A stretch of DNA of 26,305 nt from JAJFTV01 sp036825755 (GCA_036825755.1 DAISXR010000047.1:1-26305), one strand, 5' to 3'; positions 1 through 8,233 are shown, numbered from the stretch's first letter. Notes: generated from the letters alone by a model not told the origin. A program made the numbers and translations.

Positions 1-43
1 CGGAGTACGCTCACAGGGTCTGTTATTGCGAACCTAAAAATCA

Positions 44-103
44 TATAATGGATTTATCCGAAATCAATCATCCTTATACAACATTTTTCCCTGTCACTGG
101 AGG
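44..103 (+). promoter_or_regulatory. Putative -10 box and ribosome binding site of the SPFH gene
   Basis: A perfect TATAAT lies at 44-49, but no convincing -35 hexamer is found 16-18 bases upstream, so the promoter call is weak. A GGAGG at 99-103, six bases before the ATG at 110, is a good ribosome binding site and fixes the start of the first gene. Confidence 0.4.
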
Positions 104-109
104 TCAACC

Positions 110-889
110 ATGAACGAAGTGCTTGGTACGGTGGGCTGTATTGCGGCTGTTATTGCCGCGGGAGTTCTGCTGCTGATCCTGCGCACCGCTGTGGTGTTAA
201 TTTATCAATACCAGCGCGGTGTGGTATTCACATTGGGGAAATTTCAGGGCGTTCGTGAGCCGGGATTGACGTTTATCATCCCGTTTATCCAGCGCCTCAT
301 CAAGGTGGATATGCGCCTGCAAACCGCCGAAATCCCGCGCCAGGAAGTGATGACCAAAGATAACATCCCCATGCTGGTGAATGCGGTGGTGTATTTCCGT
401 GTGGTCAGCCCGGAAGATGTGATCATCAAGATCCAGGATTACGCATTTGCCATCCGGCAGTACACGCAGGCAGCCCTGCGCGATGTGATCGGTAACAGCG
501 AAATGGACTTTGTGCTCACCGAGCGCGAATCAATCGCCGACAGCATCCGCAAGATCGTGGATACCGAAACGGATGGGTGGGGCATTGATGTGGAATCGAT
601 CAAAATTCAGGAAATTGAGCTGCCCGCCGAGATGAAACGCGCCATGGCCAAGCAGGCCGAAGCGGAGCGTGAACGCCGCGCGGTGATCATCGCTTCACAG
701 GGCGAGTTGAGCGCCTCTGAAAACCTGCGCCAGGCGGCTGAAAACCTGTCGAAGAGCAGCGGCGCGCTGCATCTGCGCACCCTGCAAACCATCCGCGATA
801 TCGCCGCCGACCCCTCGGAGAAGATCGTCTTGTTCGTCCCCTCCGATCTGGGCAATTCGCTGTCTTCGATCCTGCAGAAAAAGGATTAA
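110..889 (+). CDS. SPFH/Band 7 (slipin, stomatin-like) membrane protein
   Basis: A 259-residue protein of the slipin branch of the SPFH/Band 7 family, proteins that form oligomeric membrane scaffolds. One N-terminal hydrophobic segment (about residues 5-32) is followed by the typical entry into the SPFH domain (YQRGVVFTLGKFQGVREPG), then a conserved core including TKDNIPMLVNAVVYFRV. An Ala/Glu-rich helix follows (about residues 180-235, with AKQAEAERERRA). Length and order match bacterial slipins. The start is supported by GGAGG six bases upstream. Many slipins are paired with an NfeD protein, but none is visible here. Instead the next gene starts six bases after the stop, so the two are probably co-transcribed. 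Family is clear; cellular role is not. Confidence 0.9.
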   Translation: MNEVLGTVGCIAAVIAAGVLLLILRTAVVLIYQYQRGVVFTLGKFQGVREPGLTFIIPFIQRLIKVDMRLQTAEIPRQEVMTKDNIPMLVNAVVYFRVVSPEDVIIKIQDYAFAIRQYTQAALRDVIGNSEMDFVLTERESIADSIRKIVDTETDGWGIDVESIKIQEIELPAEMKRAMAKQAEAERERRAVIIASQGELSASENLRQAAENLSKSSGALHLRTLQTIRDIAADPSEKIVLFVPSDLGNSLSSILQKKD

Positions 890-895
890 CCCGCC

Positions 896-1567
896 GTGAT
901 CAGGCTGGAAAACAACAAACGCTATCTGCAGCTCGCCTTCAACCACGACATCTCAACAGTTGCGCGGGTGATGCCGCGGATTCCATCCCACCCGAATATC
1001 TTTATCGAAGCCGGCACGCCGTATATCAAAAACGAAGGTATGAACGGCATCCGTACGCTCCGCAAAGTATGGAATGGCGTGGTGGTGGCAGATCTTAAGA
1101 CCACCGATGGCGCGGCCGGCGAAACAGCCATGGCCGCTGAAGCCGGCGCCAACGCCGCCACGGTGATGGGAAGCTGCCCCACCGAAACGCTGGATCTGTT
1201 TATCGCGGCCTGCCGCCAGCACAGCCTGCTCTCGATGATCGACATGCTGGGCGTGGAAGACCCACTGGAAGTGATGCTGCCGTTAAAAAACCCACCCGAT
1301 GTGGTGGTGATCCATCGCGGCCGCGATGAAGAATCCACCCGCGGCAAGGTGATCCGCTACCGGCAGGTCAACCGCATCCGCAGTAAGTATGATGTGATCA
1401 TCTCGGCTGCCGGCGGTGTGGATTTGCGCGAGGCCCGCAGCGCCATCTTCAACGGCGCCAATATTGTGGTGGTTAATCTGGTGCACCCGGCTGAAGGCTG
1501 GGAAGGGATCCCGCTAACCGGTGATATTCGCGCTACCGTGCAGGAATTTCTGCAGCAAATCGCCTGA
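896..1567 (+). CDS. OMPDC/HUMPS-superfamily protein (3-hexulose-6-phosphate synthase-like)
   Basis: A 223-residue predicted TIM-barrel protein. The signature D-x-K-x-x-D of the orotidine-5'-phosphate decarboxylase superfamily is present at D66-K68-D71 (VVADLKTTDG). It is followed by the AAEAGANAATVMG strand and an SAAGGVD turn, as in 3-hexulose-6-phosphate synthases. Two features are atypical. The first-strand Asp (usually LxxALD) appears to be Asn16 (LQLAFNHD). The phosphate-gripping Gly-Arg near the C terminus (usually VVGRAIT) is replaced by VVVNLVHP. Start is GTG at 896, with AAGGA about ten bases upstream and only six bases after the SPFH stop. A sugar-phosphate lyase or decarboxylase role is possible, but the substrate cannot be read from sequence. 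No phosphohexuloisomerase gene is nearby. Confidence 0.7.
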   Translation: MIRLENNKRYLQLAFNHDISTVARVMPRIPSHPNIFIEAGTPYIKNEGMNGIRTLRKVWNGVVVADLKTTDGAAGETAMAAEAGANAATVMGSCPTETLDLFIAACRQHSLLSMIDMLGVEDPLEVMLPLKNPPDVVVIHRGRDEESTRGKVIRYRQVNRIRSKYDVIISAAGGVDLREARSAIFNGANIVVVNLVHPAEGWEGIPLTGDIRATVQEFLQQIA

Positions 1568-1603
1568 CTAAAAGCTCAGCTTTCTCTTCCTATTTTCACC
1601 GCC

Positions 1604-1634
1604 GCGCCGAAAACCCCAGGTGCGGCGCTTTTTT
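1604..1634 (+). terminator. Rho-independent terminator after the SPFH/HUMPS operon
   Basis: A GC stem (GCGCCG 1604-1609 with CGGCGC 1623-1628) with a 13-base loop is followed directly by six T (1629-1634). It lies 37 bases after the stop of the HUMPS-family gene. Confidence 0.75.
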
Positions 1635-1690
1635 ACACGACCCCTCCAATTGTCATATAAATATTTGACAAAAACTTAACATCTTTCCCA

Positions 1691-1736
1691 TTGACGGGAA
1701 TTTTTTATCCGATTATGCTTGTTAGCATCCTAACAA
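1691..1736 (+). promoter_or_regulatory. Promoter with MarR-type palindromic operator
   Basis: A -35 TTGACG (1691-1696) is separated by 17 bases from a -10 TATGCT (1714-1719). Starting at the last base of the -10 is a perfect inverted repeat, TTGTTAGcatcCTAACAA (1719-1736), with 7-base arms and a 4-base spacer. Its position over the expected transcription start, just before a marR gene, is what an autorepressor operator looks like. The TTGTTAG/CTAACAA form resembles boxes bound by MarR proteins of ABC-exporter operons. Binding is inferred. Confidence 0.75.
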
Positions 1737-1757
1737 TAATATTTTATGGAGGAAACC

Positions 1758-2270
1758 ATGCCGCCCATACGTGCCATCGGGTTTGAGGTAAAAACGCTAA
1801 CCAACCTGATCCGGCAGCAGATCAACCAGAGCCCGCTTGGGCAGGAGATGGAAGAGCTGACCGGCATCCAGGGCTGGATCATCGGTTTTCTATATGAGAA
1901 CCAGACCGGTGATCTCTACCAGCGCGATATTGAAGCGCGCTTCAAAATCCGCCGCTCCACCGTCACCGGGGTTCTTCAACGCATGGAACGCAGCGGGCTG
2001 ATCCGGCGTGAGTCGGTGGCGCAGGATGCGCGCCTTAAAAAACTGGTGCTGACCGAAAAAGCCGTCCGGCTGCACAAACGGGTGATCCAGGAATTGCAGG
2101 CGATCGAGCTCCGTTTGCGAACCGGTCTCACGGACGAAGAACTTGATCTGTTTTTTACACTGATGGAACGTATGAAACAGAATATGGTATCATCGGCTGT
2201 TTCTCATAAACTCGGTACCGGGAATAGCGCTCTGCAATCTTCACCGCAGACAGAGGAAAGGATTCAATGA
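1758..2270 (+). CDS. MarR family transcriptional regulator
   Basis: A winged-helix regulator of 170 residues. The wHTH region reads YQRDIEARFKIRRSTVTGVL, then QRMERSGLIRRESVAQDARLKK, the latter holding the wing with its conserved D-x-R, followed by a C-terminal dimerisation helix. An ATG at 1746 is in frame, but the ribosome binding site GGAGGA (1748-1753) overlaps it. The ATG at 1758, five bases after that site, is therefore preferred. The stop overlaps the next ATG by four bases (ATGA at 2267-2270), giving translational coupling to the exporter genes. Such regulators usually repress their own operon until a toxic ligand binds. The palindrome at 1719-1736 is the likely target. Confidence 0.9.
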   Translation: MPPIRAIGFEVKTLTNLIRQQINQSPLGQEMEELTGIQGWIIGFLYENQTGDLYQRDIEARFKIRRSTVTGVLQRMERSGLIRRESVAQDARLKKLVLTEKAVRLHKRVIQELQAIELRLRTGLTDEELDLFFTLMERMKQNMVSSAVSHKLGTGNSALQSSPQTEERIQ

Positions 2271-4003
2271 TCAGACGACTGGCAGGTTGTATCAAACAAT
2301 ATCGAAAAGACACCATCCTGAGCCCACTTTTTATCTCCATGGAAGTGGTGATGGAGGTGCTCATCCCGTTTCTGATGGCACGCCTGATCGATAACGGCAT
2401 TGAAACGGGCAATATGCCCTATATCTGGAAGATGGGTCTGGTGCTGGTGCTCTCAGCGCTGGTTTCGCTGGTTTTTGGTACACTGGCAGGCATCGCCGCC
2501 GCAAACGCCTCGGCGGGTTTTGCAACCAATTTGCGCCAGGAGATGTATTACCGGGTGCAGAATTTTTCGTTTGCCAACATCGACAAATTCTCGGCAGCCA
2601 GCATCATCACCCGCCTGACCACCGATGTGGCCTATGTCCAGCAAGCCTTTATGATGATTATCCGTATAGGGGTACGCGCTCCGGTGATGATGATCTTTTC
2701 ATTGGTGATGGCCTTCTCCATCAATTCCCGCCTGGCGCTGATCTTTGTGGTTGTGCTGCCGTTTCTGGCGCTGGGTTTATACCTGATCATCCGCAAGGTG
2801 CATCCCATTTTTGAGCGTGTATTCCGCACCTATGACAGGCTCAACAACGTGGTGCAGGAAAACCTGCGCGGTATCCGCGTGGTGAAATCGTTTGTGCGGG
2901 AAGATCATGAGGTTCGCAAGTTTGAAGCGGTGTCACAGGATATCTACAAAGACTTTGTTAAAGCTGAAAAACTGATCGCCTGGAACGCGCCCATGATGCA
3001 GACCGCCGTGTACTCCTGTATCCTGCTGGTTTCATGGATCGGTGCAAAGCTCGTCGTGGCGGGCAGCATGACCACCGGTCAACTGGTGAGTATGTTTACC
3101 TATATCATGATGATCCTGATGAACCTGATGATGCTTTCGTTCATCTTTGTGATGATCATCATTTCACGCGCATCCGCCGAACGTATCAACGAAATCCTCA
3201 CCGAAATGCCTGATCTGAAGAACGGTGCCAGCCCGATATACGATGTAAAAGATGGCTCTGTTCAATTTGACCAGGTAGGCTTCAGCTACGCCGGCCGAGA
3301 GGACAAATTGTGCCTGAGCGGCATTAACTTCAAGATCGGCGCCGGTGAAACCATTGGTATTATTGGGGCCACCGGCAGCTCCAAAAGCAGCCTGATTCAA
3401 CTCATTCCGCGCCTGTATGACGCCACCCAGGGCACGGTCAAAGTAGGCGGCGTAGATGTGCGTGACTATGATCTGGAAACTCTGCGTAACCAGGTGGCAG
3501 TGGTGCTGCAGAAAAACGTGTTGTTCTCGGGCACGATCAAAGAAAACCTACGTTGGGGCAACCCGAATGCCAGCGATGAAGAACTGGTACAGGCCTGTCA
3601 ACTGGCTCAGGCGCATGATTTCATTCAGTCATTCCCCAACGGGTATGACACCTACATCGAACAGGGCGGCGCCAATGTTTCCGGCGGTCAAAAACAGCGC
3701 CTGTGCATCGCACGCGCCTTGCTGAAACACCCCAAAATCCTGATTCTGGATGATTCGACAAGCGCGGTGGATACCCGCACCGATGCCCAGATCCGCCAGG
3801 CCTTTCGCGAGCAGATCCCCGGTACCACCCGCTTCATCATCGCCCAGCGTATTGCCTCGGTCAGCGATGCCGACCGGATCATGGTGCTGGACGGCGGGCG
3901 CATCGAAGCCATCGGCACCCATGAAGAACTGCTGCAAAACAACAAAATCTACCAGGAAGTGTATCAGTTCCAGATGAAAGGCGATTTCGATGAAAGCAGA
4001 TAA
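2267..4003 (+). CDS. ABC exporter half-transporter, degenerate ATP-site subunit
   Basis: A 578-residue fused permease-ATPase of the ABC exporter class: an N-terminal transmembrane domain of about six helices (residues about 15-300) and a nucleotide-binding domain (about 330-575). Its own catalytic elements deviate from consensus. Walker A is GATGSSKS (367-374), with Ser372 in place of the invariant Gly. Walker B ends in Asp495-Asp496, with Asp496 replacing the catalytic Glu. The switch-loop His is Gln527 (IIAQRIASV). Its signature motif, VSGGQ (471-475), is canonical. This is the pattern of the degenerate-site subunit of heterodimeric exporters such as BmrC, LmrC or TM287. It overlaps marR by 4 bases and the partner gene by 14. 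Predicted role is drug or lipid export in the cytoplasmic membrane; the substrate is unknown. Confidence 0.92.
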   Translation: MIRRLAGCIKQYRKDTILSPLFISMEVVMEVLIPFLMARLIDNGIETGNMPYIWKMGLVLVLSALVSLVFGTLAGIAAANASAGFATNLRQEMYYRVQNFSFANIDKFSAASIITRLTTDVAYVQQAFMMIIRIGVRAPVMMIFSLVMAFSINSRLALIFVVVLPFLALGLYLIIRKVHPIFERVFRTYDRLNNVVQENLRGIRVVKSFVREDHEVRKFEAVSQDIYKDFVKAEKLIAWNAPMMQTAVYSCILLVSWIGAKLVVAGSMTTGQLVSMFTYIMMILMNLMMLSFIFVMIIISRASAERINEILTEMPDLKNGASPIYDVKDGSVQFDQVGFSYAGREDKLCLSGINFKIGAGETIGIIGATGSSKSSLIQLIPRLYDATQGTVKVGGVDVRDYDLETLRNQVAVVLQKNVLFSGTIKENLRWGNPNASDEELVQACQLAQAHDFIQSFPNGYDTYIEQGGANVSGGQKQRLCIARALLKHPKILILDDSTSAVDTRTDAQIRQAFREQIPGTTRFIIAQRIASVSDADRIMVLDGGRIEAIGTHEELLQNNKIYQEVYQFQMKGDFDESR

Positions 4004-5972
4004 AAAACTCACCCCGCCTGCCGGCCGCGGACCGGAAGCCCCCAAAATTGGAGATAACGGGAAAGGAAAGCCGCCAAAAGGCATGCCCTCGCGAAAAATT
4101 AACCCGCGTACGGTCAAGCGTCTGCTGGCTTACATCACCGGCCGGCACCGCTGGCAGCTTGTGCTGGTATTTGTGTTCATCCTCATCAGCTCGGTCACCG
4201 GCGTCACCGGGGCAATGTTCCTGCAAAAGCTGATCGACGACTATATCGCCCCGCTTCTGTTAACCGACGCACCGGTATTCACCAGCCTGCTCAAAGCCAT
4301 TATCGCCATGGCCGGCATTTATCTGATCGGCATCCTGGCCACACTGGCATACAACCGCATGATGGTCACCATCGCACAGGGTGTGCTCAAGCGGATCCGC
4401 GATGATATGTTTGCCATGATGCAGAAACTGCCCATCCGTTACTTTGATACACATACTCACGGCGATATCATGAGCCGTTACACCAACGATGCCGATACGC
4501 TCCGGCAGGTTATCACGCAGAGCATCCCCAACGTCATTTCCTCCATCTTTACCATCGCGGCGGTGCTGTATGCCATGATATCCTTAAGCTTCTGGTTGAC
4601 CATGGTGGTTGGACTGTGTGTGGTTGCCATGATGGTGGTGACCAAAAAAGTGGGCGGTATGTCAGCGGTTTACTTTATGCGCCAGCAGCAATCCATGGGC
4701 GAGATGAACGGCTATGTAGAAGAGATGATCCACGGGCAGAAGGTCATCAAAGTGTTCTGCCATGAAGAGCAGGCCAAACAGGGCTTTGACCGGAAGAACG
4801 AAGAACTGTTCGAAAACATGCGCCAGGCCAACAAGTACGGTAACATTTTCATGCCCATCATGGGGAATATCGGCAACCTGCAGTATGTGTTGATCGCCAC
4901 CGTGGGCGGTGCGCTGGCCCTGAACGGGATCAACGGCCTTACCCTGGGCGGTCTCGCTTCCTTCCTCACACTCAGCCGCAGCTTTACCAACCCGGTCAGC
5001 CAGATTGCCCAGCAGATCAACGCCGTGGCCATGGCAGTAGCAGGCGCCGAGCGCATCTTTGCCATGATGGATGAAAAGCCGGAGACCGATGAGGGTTATG
5101 TGACGCTGGTGAACGTGCAGTCACAGGACGGAAAGCTGGTGGAAAGCACCACCCGGACCGGCAAATGGGCATGGAAGCACCTGCATCAGGCGGATGGCAG
5201 CATCACCTACACCGAGTTGCGGGGCGATGTGCGCTTCTTCGATGTGGATTTTGGCTATGAAGAAGGTAAACCCGTGCTGCATGATGTATCGCTGTTTGCC
5301 AAGCCCGGGCAAAAGATCGCTTTTGTGGGCGCTACCGGCGCGGGAAAGACCACCATCACCAATCTGATCAACCGTTTCTATGATATCGACGACGGCAAGA
5401 TCCGCTATGATGACATCAACATCAACAAAATCCGTAAAAGTGATTTGCGGCGCTCGCTCGGCATGGTGCTGCAGGATACTCACCTGTTTACCGGCACGGT
5501 GATGGAGAACATCCGCTATGGACGGCTGGATGCCACCGATGAAGAGGTGATGCAGGCCGCCAGGCTGGCCAATGCACATGACTTCATCACCCGTTTACCC
5601 GAGGGCTATAACACGCTGATCAAAGGCGACGGCAGCAGCCTGTCGCAGGGCCAACGTCAACTGCTGTCCATTGCTCGTGCAGCGGTAGCCAACCCGCCGG
5701 TGATGATTCTGGATGAAGCCACCTCCAGCATCGATACGCGCACCGAAACCCTGGTACAACAGGGCATGGATCAGTTGATGGATGAACGGACGGTGTTTGT
5801 GATTGCCCACCGGCTTTCGACGGTGCAAAATTCCAAGGCCATTCTGGTGCTGGAGAACGGCCGCATCATCGAGCGCGGTGACCATGATACCCTGCTGGCC
5901 CAAAAGGGCAAGTATCACCAGTTGTATACCGGGGCATTCACACCGCTGGAGAGCCCCGGCGAACCAGCCTGA
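3990..5972 (+). CDS. ABC exporter half-transporter, consensus ATP-site subunit
   Basis: The 660-residue partner of the upstream half-transporter. It has a long basic, Pro/Lys-rich N-terminal tail, a membrane domain from about residue 45 to 350, and a long linker before the ATPase domain, as in BmrD/LmrD-type proteins. Walker A GATGAGKT (447-454), Walker B with Asp575-Glu576, and the switch His607 (IAHRLST) are all intact. The signature motif is LSQGQ (551-555) rather than LSGGQ. In a head-to-tail dimer, its intact Walker motifs would meet the canonical VSGGQ of the partner to form the active site. Its LSQGQ would meet the partner's degenerate Walker motifs. ATG at 3990 overlaps the upstream gene by 14 bases. 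It is the last gene of the marR operon. Confidence 0.92.
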   Translation: MKADKKLTPPAGRGPEAPKIGDNGKGKPPKGMPSRKINPRTVKRLLAYITGRHRWQLVLVFVFILISSVTGVTGAMFLQKLIDDYIAPLLLTDAPVFTSLLKAIIAMAGIYLIGILATLAYNRMMVTIAQGVLKRIRDDMFAMMQKLPIRYFDTHTHGDIMSRYTNDADTLRQVITQSIPNVISSIFTIAAVLYAMISLSFWLTMVVGLCVVAMMVVTKKVGGMSAVYFMRQQQSMGEMNGYVEEMIHGQKVIKVFCHEEQAKQGFDRKNEELFENMRQANKYGNIFMPIMGNIGNLQYVLIATVGGALALNGINGLTLGGLASFLTLSRSFTNPVSQIAQQINAVAMAVAGAERIFAMMDEKPETDEGYVTLVNVQSQDGKLVESTTRTGKWAWKHLHQADGSITYTELRGDVRFFDVDFGYEEGKPVLHDVSLFAKPGQKIAFVGATGAGKTTITNLINRFYDIDDGKIRYDDININKIRKSDLRRSLGMVLQDTHLFTGTVMENIRYGRLDATDEEVMQAARLANAHDFITRLPEGYNTLIKGDGSSLSQGQRQLLSIARAAVANPPVMILDEATSSIDTRTETLVQQGMDQLMDERTVFVIAHRLSTVQNSKAILVLENGRIIERGDHDTLLAQKGKYHQLYTGAFTPLESPGEPA

Positions 5973-5978
5973 ACCAGT

Positions 5979-6011
5979 AACTCCCTGCTCTGATTGGAGC
6001 AGGGAGTTTTT
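5979..6011 (+). terminator. Strong Rho-independent terminator of the marR-ABC operon
   Basis: A perfect 12-bp stem (5979-5990 with 5997-6008) with loop TGATTG is followed by T residues to 6011. It starts six bases after the stop of the second ABC gene. Confidence 0.92.
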
Positions 6012-6029
6012 CTTGATCAAGTCTTTTTG

Positions 6030-6063
6030 AAAAAAACGGGGCCGCCTGTTACCAGACGGTCCC
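6030..6063 (-). terminator. Rho-independent terminator of the GntR-desulfurase operon
   Basis: On the minus strand a hairpin (6038-6048 pairing with 6053-6063, one mismatch and one G-T pair) is followed by G and seven T (complement of the A run 6030-6036). It lies 15 bases beyond the stop of the aminotransferase gene. Together with the terminator at 5979-6011 it separates the two convergent operons. Confidence 0.75.
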
Positions 6064-6078
6064 TGAGAAGAACTGAAA

Positions 6079-7506
6079 CTAATCCAAACTGAAATACTGT
6101 TCGAGATTGGGAGCGTACCCGCGCGGGCGGAACTCGCCGCGTACGGGGTCCTGCACATAATCTCCCTTGTACTCATGACGGACGATCTTCTCCAGCATCT
6201 CAACCAGATGATCCACATCCTCTTCGTTGTTATAGCAGCCAAAGCTGATGCGCACCAGACCGGGCAGATGAGTGCGGTCGTTGTTGAGGATCTGCTGCTG
6301 GTAGCTGAGTGACTGCTCTGCATCCAGTTTAAGCAGGCTGAACAGATACGGGTGCGCGCAGAAACAGCCGTTACGCACGCCTATACCACCTTCATGGCTC
6401 AGGATAGCAGCCACCAGATAATGGCTCATTCCGGTCACGGTGATCGGAACCACGCCTACCTTCTCATGCACACGGGCGGGATCGGTGATGCCGTATACTG
6501 TCACATCATCAATACGGGCCAGTTTGCGCAGCAGATAAGCGGTGAGTTGTGCCTCGTGTTCGGCTACATTGTCCATGCCCATTTCCTGCAAACAGAGCAT
6601 GGTTTTAGCCTGAGCCACAGCACCCACCACATTGGGACTGCCGGCTTCTTCACGGTCCGGCAAGCCGGCCCATTTCACACGGTCAACCGTCACAATGTCT
6701 ACCGTGCCGCCGCCCACCAGATCGGGGTCGCCGTGCAGGAAGGTTTCTTTCTTCCCGATCAGCGTGCTGCTGCCAAACGGAGCATACATCTTGTGAGCAG
6801 CCGTCACCACATAATCCAGATGACCCGGGTGATCGTTGGGATATACATCAATCGCGCGGTGCGGGGCGAGCTGCGCGCAGTCCACCAGAATTTCAGCGCC
6901 GGCGCGATGCACTTTCTCGGCGATCTCATGGACAGGGTTGACATAACCGGTCACATTGGAAGCGCCGGTGACCGCCACCATGCGTACCTTGCCGGCATAT
7001 TTGCTCAACAAGGCATCCAGATGAGCCTGATCCAGAGCGCCGTTCTCATCCACACGTACATGCTTCACACTGGCAGCCGACCGCCAGGGCAGGTCGTTGG
7101 AATGGTGCTCCATCATGGTGGTAAGCACCACTTCGCCGGGTTTGAACTCGATGCTGTGGGCAATTTTGTTGAGCGATTCGCTGGCGTTTTTACCAAAGAT
7201 GACTGTGTTCTTTTCCGGGTCAGCCTTCACAAAGTCGAGCGCAATTCGGTGAGCCTCTTCATACATGTGCGTGGAAACCTGGCTCTTAAAACCGGTTCCA
7301 CGATGAATACTGGAATACCACTGCATGAACTCGGTCACTTTTTCAAAGACCGGCTTCAGTGAGGGAGTGCTGGCCGCGTTATCCAGGTTCACATAACGCT
7401 GAAAGCTGCCGTCCAGCAGGGGTACGCGGGTGTCAATACCCAAAATATTTTCGCGAACATTATCGATGGTCAGATGGGTTTTGGTAGACAGAGTATTGAG
7501 GCTCAT
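6079..7506 (-). CDS. Class V aminotransferase-fold PLP enzyme, cysteine desulfurase (SufS/Csd-like)
   Basis: A PLP enzyme of fold type I, 475 residues from the chosen start. Visible hallmarks are NLDNAAST near the N terminus, TTMMEHHSNDLPW in the substrate region, DCAQLAPH, and the Schiff-base lysine Lys239 in AAHKMYAPFG. The C-terminal active-site loop NGCFCAHP holds Cys383 where SufS-type enzymes have their persulfide cysteine (HHCAQP), with an extra Cys381 two residues earlier. This suggests sulfur mobilisation from L-cysteine. It is longer than typical SufS (about 405-410), and no scaffold gene (sufU, iscU, sufB) is adjacent. Reading frame continues to a GTG at 7542 inside the upstream gene. 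ATG at 7506 is preferred because AGGAG lies between the two genes, although its 14-base spacing is long. Another class V activity cannot be excluded. Confidence 0.82.
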   Translation of the reverse strand: MSLNTLSTKTHLTIDNVRENILGIDTRVPLLDGSFQRYVNLDNAASTPSLKPVFEKVTEFMQWYSSIHRGTGFKSQVSTHMYEEAHRIALDFVKADPEKNTVIFGKNASESLNKIAHSIEFKPGEVVLTTMMEHHSNDLPWRSAASVKHVRVDENGALDQAHLDALLSKYAGKVRMVAVTGASNVTGYVNPVHEIAEKVHRAGAEILVDCAQLAPHRAIDVYPNDHPGHLDYVVTAAHKMYAPFGSSTLIGKKETFLHGDPDLVGGGTVDIVTVDRVKWAGLPDREEAGSPNVVGAVAQAKTMLCLQEMGMDNVAEHEAQLTAYLLRKLARIDDVTVYGITDPARVHEKVGVVPITVTGMSHYLVAAILSHEGGIGVRNGCFCAHPYLFSLLKLDAEQSLSYQQQILNNDRTHLPGLVRISFGCYNNEEDVDHLVEMLEKIVRHEYKGDYVQDPVRGEFRPRGYAPNLEQYFSLD

Positions 7507-7525
7507 GGATGGGGTTGAAACTCCT

Positions 7526-8212
7526 TTAGTATTTTTCATCACGTATGGAAAAGGTGGTGTGGGATCGAATATTGCCCTGATTGATCATTTCGAGTACACG
7601 CTGCTTGGACCGGTTGATCTGGTCTTCCATAATCTCTTCGGCCAGCTTGGTGTTTCGAGTAGCCAGTGCTCCCGATAGGGCCATGTGCTCGTTTTTCATT
7701 TCTTCCGCGCTGTCGCGAACTTCAAGACCCAGATGGAAAATGCGGTTCATCTCATCGAGCAGGCGGCCAATATTCTCCGCCAGGCGGCGATTGCCGCTCA
7801 ACAGCGCCAGATCGGTGTGAAAACCCACGTTGGCTTGCAGGAATTCCTGGTAGCTTTGCGGGTCTTTATAAACGTAAGAAAAGCGGGCATGCGCCTGTAA
7901 TTCGTCCAACTGGGCATCGGTGGCGCGTTGAGCAGCCAACCGGACGGCCGGTTTTTCGAGCATCAAACGCAGTTCGTAGATATCCTCAATATCCTGCACC
8001 GTGATGGGTGTGATCAGATATCCAAAACGCGGAATCGACTGGACATACCCTTCCTGTTCCAGCCGTTTTAACGCTTCGCGCACCGGCGTAACACTGAGTT
8101 GATAACGTTCCACCAGTTGCGCCTGAGCCACCGTCAGACCGGGCGGCAGAGTACACTGGATGATATCGCGGCGGATAAGCTGGTATGCCTGATCGGAGAG
8201 GAGAGAGCTCAT
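7526..8212 (-). CDS. GntR family regulator, FadR/FCD subfamily
   Basis: A 228-residue regulator. The N-terminal winged helix (about 1-70) has the GntR pattern: AYQLIRRDIIQCTLPPG, then SVTPVREALKRLEQEGYV. The C-terminal FCD ligand domain (about 80-215) includes YELRLMLEKPAVRLAA, GFHTDLALLSGN and EHMALSGALA, where the histidines fit the FCD metal or acid-binding site. It is followed after 19 bases by the cysteine desulfurase-like gene on the same strand, so it probably controls that gene and itself. FCD proteins usually sense carboxylic or amino acids, and a cysteine-related effector is a guess from context. Start ATG at 8212 agrees with the GntR family N terminus; the ribosome binding site is weak. 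Confidence 0.88.
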   Translation of the reverse strand: MSSLLSDQAYQLIRRDIIQCTLPPGLTVAQAQLVERYQLSVTPVREALKRLEQEGYVQSIPRFGYLITPITVQDIEDIYELRLMLEKPAVRLAAQRATDAQLDELQAHARFSYVYKDPQSYQEFLQANVGFHTDLALLSGNRRLAENIGRLLDEMNRIFHLGLEVRDSAEEMKNEHMALSGALATRNTKLAEEIMEDQINRSKQRVLEMINQGNIRSHTTFSIRDEKY

Positions 8213-8233
8213 ATCGTAATCTCTGTTTCCTAA

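Noticed and set aside
6352..7362. 336-codon plus-strand ORF
   Set aside because: It lies antisense to the desulfurase-like gene, whose PLP lysine, active cysteine and family motifs are clear. The translation is His/Gly-rich, as expected of a shadow frame.
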